The notes under the pieces were generated by a model. That model saw nothing but the letters and a program-made list of their open reading frames with translations. It was not told where the DNA came from and did not search any database. From CAZMNY01 sp964567745 (lineage in GTDB: Bacteria > Planctomycetota > Planctomycetia > Pirellulales > Pirellulaceae): 48,914 nucleotides of DNA. Numbering within the stretch: position 1 is the first letter of the stretch; each line of letters opens with the position of its first letter. The position numbers were made by a program, and so were the translations under genes. This document shows, piece after piece, positions 11,651-20,691 of the stretch. The stretch spans positions 1 through 48,914 of the forward strand of contig CAZMNY010000055.1 in assembly GCA_964567745.1 (NCBI GenBank). The letters are read 5' to 3'.

Positions 11651-13429
11651 ATGAATAGACCGCCACATTCGACGATATCGCTTTGGCTCGCGGTGAATCT
11701 GCTCACGGCCAACTTCGCGAGCGGCCTTGTCGCGGACGATCGCCCGAACGTGATCATCATCTACTCGGATGATCACGGATACACAGACTTGGGGCTTCAC
11801 GGAATCGACGATCGCGTGCAGACGCCGCACATGGATGAATTGGCCCGAGGCGGCGCGTTGATGCGGGCTGGTTATAGTTCGGCGCCGCAGTGCCGTCCCT
11901 CTCGCTGCGGGCTGCTGGCCGGGCGAATTCAGAATGAGTTTGGCTTCTCGAATAATAAATGCGATGCCGGCGCGGGCATAGGAACACTACCTCGCACCTA
12001 TCCGCCGGGAACCGATATGGCGGGAAAGCCGCTGCTGACTATCGCCGATCGAATGAAAGAACGCGGCTATGTCACGGGGTTCTCCGGGAAGTGGCACTGC
12101 GGCCCGAACGTCGATCCCAAAGCAAAGTTTGATCCGCGTGGCCGGGGCTTCGACGACTATTGGGTCGGGGCAATGACAAGCGGTGTCGCGAATCTGGACT
12201 GGAAAGGCAATTCCGTTCCACATCAAACGATGTCGTTCCCCGGTCAGAATCGCGTCATCGTGCAGGGAAAATTCGCTGAAGCCTTCGTGCGGAAAAACAA
12301 CGACCGCCCGTTTTTTCTGTACTTCCCGATCTATGGCCCCCACGTGCCAATGATCAGCAGAAACGATCCGTACTACAAACAATTCGCTCAGCATGACTAT
12401 CCGCAATACAACGATCAGCAGGACGAACATCGCCGCCGCGGGCTGGCGCTGCTCAAAGCCATGGACGATGCTGTTGGCGGCCTTGTGAAAACGCTGCGAG
12501 ACCTGGATCTTGAGCAGCGAACATTGATTCTGTTTGCCGGCGATAACGGTGCTCCCGGAAGATTCGATACGGGCGAGATCGGCAGTTGGAACGGATCGAA
12601 CAACGTGCCGATGCGCGGGCCAAAGGGAACGCTACACGAAGGCGGAGTTCGAGTGCCAATGTTCGCCAGTTGGAAAGGGACGATCACGCCTGGGCTGGTG
12701 ATTGAAGAAATGGTGACAACTCTGGATTTCACCGCCACCAGCTTGGCGGTCGCTGGCGGGAAGGTACCTTCTGAATTTGACGGGGTAAATCTGATGCCGC
12801 GGCTGACGGGCGATGTGACAGCGATCGAGCGCACCCAGCCGATGTACTGGGACTTCTATTCAGGGCAGGCGATTCGGGAAGGCGACTGGAAACTGTGGCG
12901 CAATGACACGACAACCGTGCTCTTCAAGATCGCGGACGATCCTGCGGAGCTAACGAATCTCGCGTGGCAACAACCCGAGCGAACTCAGCAGCTTGTCAGA
13001 AAGCTGGACGAGTGGACGGCTTCGCTGCTGCCCAGCGCGACCTACGATCCCCAGGGACGCGGCAAAACAATGTTGCCACACTTCGCGGGTGCTCCCGATG
13101 CGATCAAACCCGATCCGCGATACAGAATTCCTTATCAAAATCCCGTCGCCACGGCGTACCCCGCTGCCGTAGCCTCGCCGGAAGCACCGAAGCCCGAGTC
13201 ATGGGAAATCGAACAACCGCGGCGCAAGCCGTCAAATCCAGTTCCGAAAACGAATCGCCAGTCGACCGCCAACTTCTTCAAGAGTCGTGACCGCAACGGT
13301 GACGGATCGATCACGTTAAAGGAATTCATCGGCAATCCAGAAGGCCGCAACGTCCCCGCGCTGACGAGTCGGTTCAAGAAGCTTGATGCAAACGGTGACG
13401 GCAAGCTGGAACGAGTCGAACTGAAGTAG
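11651..13429 (+). CDS. Secreted sulfatase with C-terminal EF-hand pair
   Basis: A 592-residue type I sulfatase with signal peptide (ending near LVA), YSDDHGYTD, formylglycine motif CRPSR at Cys81, GKWHCGP and FAGDNGAPG. After a proline-rich linker (about 490-540) come two EF-hand loops: DRNGDGSITLKE starting at Asp547, and DANGDGKLERVE at the very end. Both have Asp/Asn/Asp/Gly in calcium-ligand positions. EF-hand tails are frequent on planctomycete exported enzymes; they may stabilise the protein with Ca2+ or mediate attachment. The middle (YWDFYSGQAIREGDWKLWR) is the usual sulfatase C-subdomain. Confidence 0.9.
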   Translation: MNRPPHSTISLWLAVNLLTANFASGLVADDRPNVIIIYSDDHGYTDLGLHGIDDRVQTPHMDELARGGALMRAGYSSAPQCRPSRCGLLAGRIQNEFGFSNNKCDAGAGIGTLPRTYPPGTDMAGKPLLTIADRMKERGYVTGFSGKWHCGPNVDPKAKFDPRGRGFDDYWVGAMTSGVANLDWKGNSVPHQTMSFPGQNRVIVQGKFAEAFVRKNNDRPFFLYFPIYGPHVPMISRNDPYYKQFAQHDYPQYNDQQDEHRRRGLALLKAMDDAVGGLVKTLRDLDLEQRTLILFAGDNGAPGRFDTGEIGSWNGSNNVPMRGPKGTLHEGGVRVPMFASWKGTITPGLVIEEMVTTLDFTATSLAVAGGKVPSEFDGVNLMPRLTGDVTAIERTQPMYWDFYSGQAIREGDWKLWRNDTTTVLFKIADDPAELTNLAWQQPERTQQLVRKLDEWTASLLPSATYDPQGRGKTMLPHFAGAPDAIKPDPRYRIPYQNPVATAYPAAVASPEAPKPESWEIEQPRRKPSNPVPKTNRQSTANFFKSRDRNGDGSITLKEFIGNPEGRNVPALTSRFKKLDANGDGKLERVELK

Positions 13430-13524
13430 TCGATGTAACAGAAGCTTACGAAAAAGGCTGGGCCTGCACAAAGCGAAACAAGGTGATGAACTTTCCTGGA
13501 GCGGTTCTTTTGATTGAATGACTG

Positions 13525-15111
13525 ATGACTCGAAATATGCCAATTCAAAAACTGAAAACCATCCTGTTTACTTTGGCTTGCTTTCTGCCCGTGGCCGTGA
13601 CTCAGGCCGCCAACGTGCAACGGCCCAACATCATCTTCATCCTCGCCGATGACATGGGTTACAACGGGCTGAGTTGCTACGGCGCGACACGGATCAAGAC
13701 GCCGAACATCGACCGTATCGCAAATGAGGGCATCCGGTTCACCGACGGGCACTGCGCCGCCTCGACCTGCACGCCGACGCGTTATGGCTTCATGACCGGA
13801 CGCTACCCACTGCGTTCCTGGTGCAGCTACAGCGCGCTGAGCACCAACGCCCCGCTGCTGATCGATCCGAATACGCCGACCGTGCCATCCTTCCTCAAGT
13901 CGCACGGATACGCGACGTCGATCATTGGCAAGTGGCACCTTGGCTACGGAGAGGAGAAAGGCTTCGCCGACAACCGCGGCAAGACCCCGCCGAACTATTG
14001 GAAGCCGCGTGGCAAGGGGCCGGACTGGAACGGTCGGCTCACGCCCGGGCCGCCTGAGAACGGCTTCGACTATTCCTATGTCATCCCCGTCGCCAACAGC
14101 TTCCCGCCCTACGTTATCGTCGAGAACGACCGCGTCGTGGGCCTGCGCCCGGGCAGCCCGATCGGGAAGATGGAGTCGAAGAACAACGGCAGGATGGAAG
14201 GCGGCGAGGGCGCACGCTGGAAGGATGAAGACCTCGTCGACATGTTCACCCAGAAATTGGTGAAGCAGCTCGAGGACTACGCGCAGGGCGACAAGCCATT
14301 CTTCCTGTTCTACCCCGCGCACCAGCCGCACATCCCGTGGAAACCCCATTCACACTTCAAGGGCTCGAGCCAGGCGAAGGCCTACGGCGATGTGATCCAG
14401 GAACTGGACTGGTCGGTGGGCGAGTTGCTCAAGACACTGGACCGGCTTAAGCTGACCGACAAAACGATCGTCATCTTCTCCAGCGACAACGGCGCGAGCG
14501 GGCGTAATTTCAACGGCCACCGCGCCAACGGCCGCCTGCGTGGCGGCAAGGGCGACCTGACCGAGGGAGGGCACCGCGTGCCGTTTGTTGCGCGTTGGCC
14601 GGGCAGGATCAAGCCGGGCCAGGTGTCGGACGTGTTGGTCTCACAGACGGATCTATTCGCAACATTCGCCGCGATACTCGGGGAGGACCTACCGAAGGGC
14701 GCTTCGCCGGACAGCACGAACATCCTGCCTGCACTGATGGGCGGACAGCTTCCTCACCCCGAGCGACCGGTCGTCATGTCCAGCGGCGGGACGGGCATGC
14801 TTTCCATCCGATCGGGCAAGTGGAAGCTCATGCCCGGTCCCGGCGACTGCGGCTACCGCGAGTTCTTTGGCAAGAAGCCCCACCCCGCGCCCAAGCCTGG
14901 CGACCCGCCGGCGCAGTTGTATGACGTTGTCGCCGACCCCGGCGAACAGAATAACCTCTATACGAAGCACCCCGAGATCGTCCACGCGCTCTGGCTCACG
15001 CTGGAGAAGATCAAGTCGGAGGAGGGCTACAAGCCGGTGAAGCTGGAGCAGCCGGACAAGGCGCTGACGATGGAAGAGCTCAATGCGTTGTTCAAGAGGG
15101 GTAAACGATGA
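13525..15111 (+). CDS. Secreted arylsulfatase A-like sulfatase
   Basis: A 528-residue type I sulfatase. In-frame ATGs lie at 13525 and 13537; neither has a convincing Shine-Dalgarno, and the second starts the signal peptide more cleanly (MPIQKLKTIL, cleavage near TQA). Motifs: LADDMGYNG, formylglycine site CTPTR at Cys82, GKWHLGYG, SSDNGASG. The arrangement, with an extra loop after GKWHLG and a PPAQLYDV segment late in the protein, matches domain 1 of the double sulfatase, so the two may share substrate type. By eye, its third codon positions are strongly G/C, more so than flanking genes, which may mark a different origin. Its TGA overlaps the ATG of the next (broken) gene by four bases. Confidence 0.9.
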   Translation: MTRNMPIQKLKTILFTLACFLPVAVTQAANVQRPNIIFILADDMGYNGLSCYGATRIKTPNIDRIANEGIRFTDGHCAASTCTPTRYGFMTGRYPLRSWCSYSALSTNAPLLIDPNTPTVPSFLKSHGYATSIIGKWHLGYGEEKGFADNRGKTPPNYWKPRGKGPDWNGRLTPGPPENGFDYSYVIPVANSFPPYVIVENDRVVGLRPGSPIGKMESKNNGRMEGGEGARWKDEDLVDMFTQKLVKQLEDYAQGDKPFFLFYPAHQPHIPWKPHSHFKGSSQAKAYGDVIQELDWSVGELLKTLDRLKLTDKTIVIFSSDNGASGRNFNGHRANGRLRGGKGDLTEGGHRVPFVARWPGRIKPGQVSDVLVSQTDLFATFAAILGEDLPKGASPDSTNILPALMGGQLPHPERPVVMSSGGTGMLSIRSGKWKLMPGPGDCGYREFFGKKPHPAPKPGDPPAQLYDVVADPGEQNNLYTKHPEIVHALWLTLEKIKSEEGYKPVKLEQPDKALTMEELNALFKRGKR

Positions 15112-15876
15112 GAGCGATTTCGGCCACAACATACTTGTGTGTGGCGTTGGCGCTGACGTTCACTTCCACCGCGCATTCAGAGGACCTGGATACAAAGCCC
15201 AACTTCCTGATCATTGTCACCGACGACCAGGGGTATGCCGACCTGAGTGCGTTCAAACATCACGCTAAGGATGTCCACACGCCAAACATGGATCGTCTCG
15301 CAGCTCGAGGTGTATTGTTCACCGATGCTTATACTTCGGCTCCTGTGTGCAGTCCGTCTCGTGCAGGTTGGAACACCGGACAGCATCAGGTGCGATGGGA
15401 TCCGAAGAGCAGTTTCGGATGCGGCTTGCCTGAGAATGTGACACATGTCGCCGAGATCATGAAAGCGAACGGCATGTAACGGCTCGTATCGGGAAGAATG
15501 ACTACGGCAAAGGGCTACATCGACGTGATGTTCGCGAGGATCCGCTGAACCACGGTTTCGACGAGTTCCTGGGTTTCACCGCGCACGGGCACGATTTCTT
15601 TCTCCTTTCAAAAGACATTGAGACGAGAACGCCGGACCCGAAAGGTCACAGCGCCGTCGTCGGCCCGCTTATGCGCAACAAAGGTGTCAAGGAATTCAAG
15701 GAAGGCTATCTGACGGAGATCTTTACCGATGCTGCGATTGACTTCATGAAACGCAATCCGAAAGCCGCGATCTGGCCGAAAAGCATCCCGAAGTCGTGCA
15801 GCGGCTCAAGAAGTTGTACGCGGACTGGTCGAAAGAGGTCGCCGGAGAAATCAAGAGCTTTGGCAAACGAACATAG
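15108..15876 (+). pseudogene. Sulfatase pseudogene (frameshift plus internal deletion)
   Basis: The first 123 codons encode a signal peptide and a normal sulfatase start (VTDDQGYAD, CSPSR at Cys81) but end at a TAA at 15477-15479. Restoring one base between GGC (15471-15473) and ATG (15474) would continue as TARIGKNDYGKG, then DPLNHGFDEFLGFTAHGHDFF and on to AAIDFM near 15750, so a one-base deletion is the simplest explanation. Soon after, the frame jumps to a normal sulfatase C-terminus (LAEKHPEVVQRLKKLYADW...KSFGKRT, TAG at 15874-15876). The roughly 200-residue segment that should lie between is missing. Both lesions rule out a working enzyme. Translational coupling to the gene before is still visible. 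Confidence 0.85.
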
Positions 15877-15886
15877 AAGGCACACC

Positions 15887-17557
15887 ATGAAACACTTGAA
15901 TCGGAATACGCTGTCTGGGTTGTTGATGCTCTGTGTGGCGCTCCAGCCCTCATATGCCGCTAGTGCGGAACCTTCGGTTGAGACCAACCGTGTCGTCGAG
16001 ATCAAACTGCAGTCGTCCAAGACGTACGAGAACCCGTTCATCCAGATCGAACTGAATGCGATCGTCACCCGGCCGGACGGCAAAGAACTGCGGGTCCCTG
16101 GTTTCTGGGCCGGCGGCGACCGCTGGTGTTTCCGATATGCCTCGGGCCACGCCGGTAAACACGCCTGGTACACCGAGTGCACCGATAAGACAAACGTAAG
16201 ACTGCATGGGGCCAAGGGCGAGATCGAAGTCGTCAAGTCTGAAGGCGACAACCCGCTGTCCCGGCACGGACCGCTCCGCGTGGCAAAGAGCCAGCGGCAC
16301 TTCGAGCACGCCGACGGCACGCCGTTCTTCTGGCTGGGCGATACCTGGTGGAAAGGATTGTGCAAGCGACTGACCTGGGAAGGATTCCAGGAATTGACCG
16401 CCGACCGCAAGAAGAAAGGTTTCACCGTCGTACAGATTGTGTGCGGCACTTACCCGGATGAGCTGGGGTTGCTCCGGCCGAGTTGGGCAAACGAAGGTGG
16501 GATGCCGTATCTAAAGAAAGATTTCAGCGAGGTGAACCCGAAATATTTCGAGTATGCGGATCGCCGTTTGAAGCATTTGACCGATGCCGGCATTGTGCCC
16601 GCAATCGTGGGCGGTTGGGGGCGTGCCGTAGGATTAAACGCGGTGGGACTTGAGGGATACAAACGCCATTACCGCAACCTTGTCGCACGCTACGGTGCCT
16701 ATCCCGTGGTTTGGATCCTGGGCGGCGAAACGCAAAAGAAACAGGGGCCATGGTACGAGGCGGCCGAATACCTGGATGCCACCGATCCCTTCGACCGGCT
16801 CCTGACGAACCACAGTTCGCACTTGCGTCACGCCTTCGACGATTCCGCGGTCTTCGACTTCGACATGGATGCCACCGGGCACCGCGGCTGGGAAACCGCC
16901 GGTTCTGCAATCGACAAGGCGATCAAGACCATCGCGGCGTCCCCCACGAAGCCATACGTGAGCGGGGAATCCTGTTACGAGCAGCACATGCAGGGAAACT
17001 TTGCCGACCTGCAGCGTCAGCAGTTCTGGGGCCTGATGCTTTCCGGCGCCGCGGGACATACCTACGGCGCGGCGGGCGTTTGGCACATGGGCACGCCGGA
17101 AGAGCACGGGAACTGGGGCGGCTGGAATTTCCAACCCTACGACCTGACGACCTGGCGGGAGGGCATGCACTTCCCCGGTTCGACTCAGCTCGGGCGCTCA
17201 AAAGCCTTGCTCGAGGAATACCCGTGGCAGCGATTCGAGCCGCATCCCGAATGGCTTGGAAAAGGAAACCCGAAGAAACGTCTCGAGAAGTACGCCGGGT
17301 TCGCCGGGCAAGGCCGTTTCGCGGCCGGGATTCCGGGTAAGGTAGTTTTTGTCTATCAGCCGAAACGCAAAAACTACACGTGGGATGGCATCCAGGTGCG
17401 GAACATTGAAACTGGCGACTACTCCACTTATTACTTCGACCCGGTCTCGGGGCGGCGATTCGATCACGGGGTGGTGACCATCTCCGGCGACTGGACCTCA
17501 CCGAATGTACCGACGCCACAGGACTGGGTTTTGGTGATGGAGAAGGCGGATGAGTAA
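15887..17557 (+). CDS. Secreted DUF5060/DUF4038 glycoside hydrolase
   Basis: Start taken at ATG 15887, which begins a signal peptide (MKHLNRNTLSGLL, cleavage near ASA) and gives 556 residues; the same frame runs back into the sulfatase pseudogene, so a longer start would be artificial. Order: DUF5060-like beta-sandwich (about 35-120), DUF4038 TIM-barrel (about 125-430, FFWLGDTWWKGL, WILGGETQ, SGESCYEQH), and a C-terminal Collagen-bind_2-like domain (about 460-550). DUF4038 enzymes include GH140 apiosidase-type hydrolases. The glutamates in GGET and GESCYE are candidate catalytic acids (inference). It should cut a glycosidic bond in a branched plant or algal polysaccharide. Its end overlaps the next sulfatase by 8 bases. 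Confidence 0.8.
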   Translation: MKHLNRNTLSGLLMLCVALQPSYAASAEPSVETNRVVEIKLQSSKTYENPFIQIELNAIVTRPDGKELRVPGFWAGGDRWCFRYASGHAGKHAWYTECTDKTNVRLHGAKGEIEVVKSEGDNPLSRHGPLRVAKSQRHFEHADGTPFFWLGDTWWKGLCKRLTWEGFQELTADRKKKGFTVVQIVCGTYPDELGLLRPSWANEGGMPYLKKDFSEVNPKYFEYADRRLKHLTDAGIVPAIVGGWGRAVGLNAVGLEGYKRHYRNLVARYGAYPVVWILGGETQKKQGPWYEAAEYLDATDPFDRLLTNHSSHLRHAFDDSAVFDFDMDATGHRGWETAGSAIDKAIKTIAASPTKPYVSGESCYEQHMQGNFADLQRQQFWGLMLSGAAGHTYGAAGVWHMGTPEEHGNWGGWNFQPYDLTTWREGMHFPGSTQLGRSKALLEEYPWQRFEPHPEWLGKGNPKKRLEKYAGFAGQGRFAAGIPGKVVFVYQPKRKNYTWDGIQVRNIETGDYSTYYFDPVSGRRFDHGVVTISGDWTSPNVPTPQDWVLVMEKADE

Positions 17558-19145
17558 GGCGTCTGGCTTAATCCGTTGCATGCTGTTTTGGGCGTTCCTG
17601 AGTTTGTTGCACGTAGACGCGGCCGCAGCAAGTGCGCCTACTCAAGTGGTAAAACCCAACATCGTCCTTTTCCTCGTCGACGACATGGGAGTGATGGATA
17701 CGTCGGTCCCAATGTTGACCGACGAACATGGCAAGCCGAAACGCTATCCGTGGAACGACTGGTATCGCACACCGAATATGGAACGGCTTGCGGCGAAGGG
17801 TGTGCGATTCAGCAATTTCTATTCGCACAATGTCTGCTCGCCGACTCGCGTGTCGATCATGTCGGGACAGAACTCGGCAAGACATCGCTGCACCGACTAC
17901 ATCTTTCCGTGGAAGAACAACCGGCTGATTGATACGCGGCAGTACCCGCTGTCGGTGTGCCAGCAGGTTCCGCCTGAGTGGAACTGGATCGGGTTGAAGA
18001 AAACCGATGTCACCCTGCCGAAGCTCATGAAGGAGGTCGGCTACAAGACGATCCACGTCGGCAAAGGGCACTTCGCGCCGGACAAACACACGGGGACCGA
18101 CCCGCAGAATCTTGGGTTCGATGTGAATATCGCCGGTTCCGCAATCGGAGCGCCGGGTTCGTACTACGCGAAAGGCGGCTTCGGCAGGAATTCCAGGAAC
18201 AAACATGCGCGACCCGTGCCGGGACTCGACAAGTACCACGGCACAGACATCTTTCTGACCGAAGCACTCACGCTGGAAGCGAAGACCGAGGTTGACAAAG
18301 CACTCGCCGCGGACAAGCCGTTCTTCCTCTATATGTCGCACTACGCAGTTCACTCGCCATTCAACTCGGATCCGCGTTTCGCAACGAATTACCGTGACAA
18401 GGGAAAGCCGCCGGCCGCCCAGGCTTACGCCACGCTGATCGAGGGCATGGATAAGTCGCTCGGCGATCTGATGGACCATGTTGAATCGAAGTGCGTCGCG
18501 GAGAACACGCTGTTCATCTTCCTTGGCGACAACGGCGGAGATTGTCCTTACGGGCCGCTTGATGACATTTCTGCATGTGCCCCGCTGCGTGGTCGAAAAG
18601 GTGCGAAGTGGGAAGGCGGTATGCGAGTTCCCTTCATCGCCGCATGGGCTAAGCCTGAGGCAACGAACGCGTGGCAGAAGAAGCTGCCAATTCCCGCCGA
18701 CAGCATCCGTCAGGAAGTTGGCACGTGCTACGACCTGCTCCCGACGATCGGGGCGTTTGTCGGAGTGCCTGCTCCGGCAGACCACCATGTCGATGGTCAG
18801 GTTCTATTGCGTCTGCTGGCCGGACAATCGGACCCGAAACATCGAAACGCATTTCTGAACCATTACCCGCATCCCCGCCGCGGCCAGAGCAACTTCTTCA
18901 CCACCTGGCGCGACGGTAACTGGAAGGTCATCTATGAGTATCTCGCGAAAGACGCTGATCGCTATGCACTCTACGACCTGGCAAACGACCCGAGTGAGTC
19001 AAACAACCTTGCGGCGGAACAACCGGCACAACTCAGGAGCATGATGCAGGGCATGGTCCGGGAGCTGAAATCGCGAAATGCGGTCTATCCGTTGCAAGAC
19101 GGTAAGACTCTGAAGCCAGTGATCCCCGAGGAGAAGAATTCATGA
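17550..19145 (+). CDS. Secreted sulfatase
   Basis: A 531-residue type I sulfatase whose ATG lies within the stop of the hydrolase gene (8-base overlap), preceded by GGAGAAGG, implying co-translation. Signal peptide to about AAA; motifs LVDDMGVMD, formylglycine site CSPTR at Cys96, GKGHFAPD in place of GKWHLG (Trp to Gly), and LGDNGGDCP. The early insertion (DEHGKPKRYPWNDW) places the catalytic Cys later than in neighbours. The Lys of GKGH, expected to contact sulfate, is kept. It ends in EEKNS just as the next sulfatase begins. Confidence 0.9.
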   Translation: MSKASGLIRCMLFWAFLSLLHVDAAAASAPTQVVKPNIVLFLVDDMGVMDTSVPMLTDEHGKPKRYPWNDWYRTPNMERLAAKGVRFSNFYSHNVCSPTRVSIMSGQNSARHRCTDYIFPWKNNRLIDTRQYPLSVCQQVPPEWNWIGLKKTDVTLPKLMKEVGYKTIHVGKGHFAPDKHTGTDPQNLGFDVNIAGSAIGAPGSYYAKGGFGRNSRNKHARPVPGLDKYHGTDIFLTEALTLEAKTEVDKALAADKPFFLYMSHYAVHSPFNSDPRFATNYRDKGKPPAAQAYATLIEGMDKSLGDLMDHVESKCVAENTLFIFLGDNGGDCPYGPLDDISACAPLRGRKGAKWEGGMRVPFIAAWAKPEATNAWQKKLPIPADSIRQEVGTCYDLLPTIGAFVGVPAPADHHVDGQVLLRLLAGQSDPKHRNAFLNHYPHPRRGQSNFFTTWRDGNWKVIYEYLAKDADRYALYDLANDPSESNNLAAEQPAQLRSMMQGMVRELKSRNAVYPLQDGKTLKPVIPEEKNS

Positions 19146-20557
19146 ATCGCGTCGCGCTGGTATTGGCTTGTGCTGCATTCACAGGTCTTGCCGCTAACTC
19201 CAACGCCGCTGATAAACCCAACATCCTGTTCATCCTTGTTGATGACATGGGCTGGCGGGATCTGGCCTGCTACGGACACAGGATTCACGAAACGCCCAAC
19301 ATTGATGCTCTGGCTTCGCGAGGGATGCGATTCACGAACGCCTACGCGGCGTGTCCGATCTGCGCTCCATCGCGTGCCGCCATCATGACCGGGAAGTTTC
19401 CGTCGAACTCGGGCTTTGTGGACAACTTTGCCAGTGAGCTGAACGGCAGGACGTTGCAGCGTGCCAAAGACCGGCAGTTTCTGAAACTGGAAGAAGTCAC
19501 TCTTGCGGAAACTTTGAAGGCGGGTGGCTACCAGACCGGGTTTCTCGGCAAGTGGCATTTGAGCGGAACGAATGAATCGCGTCTTCCGACCGACCAGGGT
19601 TTTGACGTCAATGTCGCGGGCGGCTGGTGGGGGCACCCGCGTGGGCGGACGGGCTACTTCAGTCCATACAACATGTTTGCTCTCGAGAATGGGCCGAAGG
19701 GCGAATACCTGACCGATCGCCTGACGAGCGAAGCCATTCAGGTGATGGACGGTTTCTCGAAGCAGGCCAAACCGTGGTTGCTCTACATGAGCTACTACAC
19801 AGTCCACGCACCGCTTCACTCGAAACCAGAGAAGACAAAGAAGTACAAGGAGAAGGCCAGACAGGCGAACGTGAAACTCAAGAGTCCCGCCTATGCGGGG
19901 ATGGTCGAATCGCTGGATGAAAACGTCGGACGGATGCTGGATTGGCTCGACGAAAAGAGGCTGCGAGAAAACACGATCGTCATCTTCACGTCGGATAACG
20001 GCGGCATGGTGAAAGCGACGAATAATCGTCCGTTGCGCAGCTTCAAGGGAGACATCTACGAAGGCGGCATCCGCGTGCCGTGCATCATCGACTGGCCCGG
20101 CGTGATCGAACCTGGGGCGGTAAGTGACACACCGATCAGCGGCGTGGATTTCTATTCCACGCTTCTCGCCATGGCCAGGCTGCCGCAGCAGTCTGAGCAT
20201 CATGAGGACAGTGTAAACCTCGTGCCGCTTCTCAATGGTGATACCGATTTCAATCGCGGTCCATTGGTCTGGCATTATCCAGTCGGCGTACCGCACATCG
20301 CCCATTCCAAACCGGGCAGCGTTATTCGCGATGGCGACTGGAAGTTCCTGCGATTCTACGAAGACGGGCGCGAAGAAGTTTACAACCTGAAGCAGGACGT
20401 CGGCGAATCGACAAATCTGCTTGCATCGATGCCAGAGAAGGCCGCAAAGCTGAAGGCTCAGTTAGATGCCGTGCTCAAAGCACATGACGCGACAATCCCG
20501 ATTGCCGTCCGGGCGAAACCCTCGCGTCCTGCAAGGAAGAAAAAGAGATCAAACTGA
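19142..20557 (+). CDS. Secreted sulfatase
   Basis: A 471-residue type I sulfatase. Its ATG overlaps the previous stop (ATGA), and an AGGAG lies eight bases upstream, so the three genes from 15887 on form one translational unit. Signal peptide to about NAA; motifs LVDDMGWRD, formylglycine site CAPSR at Cys74, GKWHLSG, TSDNGGM. Overall order and length match ordinary single-domain exported sulfatases. The C-terminus is strongly basic (RPARKKKRSN). Immediately downstream lies an inverted-repeat element (20563-20614), which may end the transcript. Confidence 0.9.
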   Translation: MNRVALVLACAAFTGLAANSNAADKPNILFILVDDMGWRDLACYGHRIHETPNIDALASRGMRFTNAYAACPICAPSRAAIMTGKFPSNSGFVDNFASELNGRTLQRAKDRQFLKLEEVTLAETLKAGGYQTGFLGKWHLSGTNESRLPTDQGFDVNVAGGWWGHPRGRTGYFSPYNMFALENGPKGEYLTDRLTSEAIQVMDGFSKQAKPWLLYMSYYTVHAPLHSKPEKTKKYKEKARQANVKLKSPAYAGMVESLDENVGRMLDWLDEKRLRENTIVIFTSDNGGMVKATNNRPLRSFKGDIYEGGIRVPCIIDWPGVIEPGAVSDTPISGVDFYSTLLAMARLPQQSEHHEDSVNLVPLLNGDTDFNRGPLVWHYPVGVPHIAHSKPGSVIRDGDWKFLRFYEDGREEVYNLKQDVGESTNLLASMPEKAAKLKAQLDAVLKAHDATIPIAVRAKPSRPARKKKRSN

Positions 20558-20562
20558 GCAAT

Positions 20563-20614
20563 GTGGTCGGATTCGCCAGAATTCCCGACGCAGGATTTCT
20601 GGCGAATCCACCAC
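20563..20614. repeat. Inverted-repeat element between two sulfatase genes
   Basis: GGATTCGCCAGAA (20569-20581) and TTCTGGCGAATCC (20597-20609) are perfect reverse complements, extended outward by GTGG/CCAC with a small bulge. It begins six bases after the preceding stop. It could be a transcript-end or RNA-stabilising hairpin, or a REP-like mobile repeat; there is no following T-run. Confidence 0.75.
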
Positions 20615-20628
20615 GAAACGAAATCTCG

Positions 20629-20691
20629 CACGAAGACACAAAGAGAGAAACCATGAGATGTCTCAATTCACATCGGCTTCGTGTCTTTGTG
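20629..20691. repeat. Imperfect inverted repeat around a start codon
   Basis: CACGAAGACACAAAG (20629-20643) can pair with CTTCGTGTCTTTGTG (20677-20691), with G-T wobbles at the two differing positions. The loop (20644-20676) contains GAGAAACC and the ATG at 20653. The right arm encodes part of the signal peptide (LRVFVPL). Sequences of this kind are familiar as dispersed repeats in several bacterial groups, so this may be a repeat captured by the gene rather than a control element. Confidence 0.6.

Noticed and set aside
13135..14349. Long minus-strand open frame (about 404 codons) opposite a sulfatase
   Set aside because: It mirrors the GC-rich sulfatase gene, has no domain or signal peptide and is low in plausible protein character.
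15671..15886. In-frame upstream extension of the DUF4038 hydrolase (start near 15671)
   Set aside because: These codons are sulfatase-pseudogene remnants; ATG 15887 starts a proper signal peptide.
17568..20305. Two minus-strand open frames of about 400 codons opposite sulfatases
   Set aside because: They mirror highly biased coding sequence on the + strand and show no recognisable protein features.
20563..20652. N-terminal extension of the HEAT-domain sulfatase
   Set aside because: The codons come from inverted-repeat DNA and would bury the signal peptide; ATG 20653 fits better.
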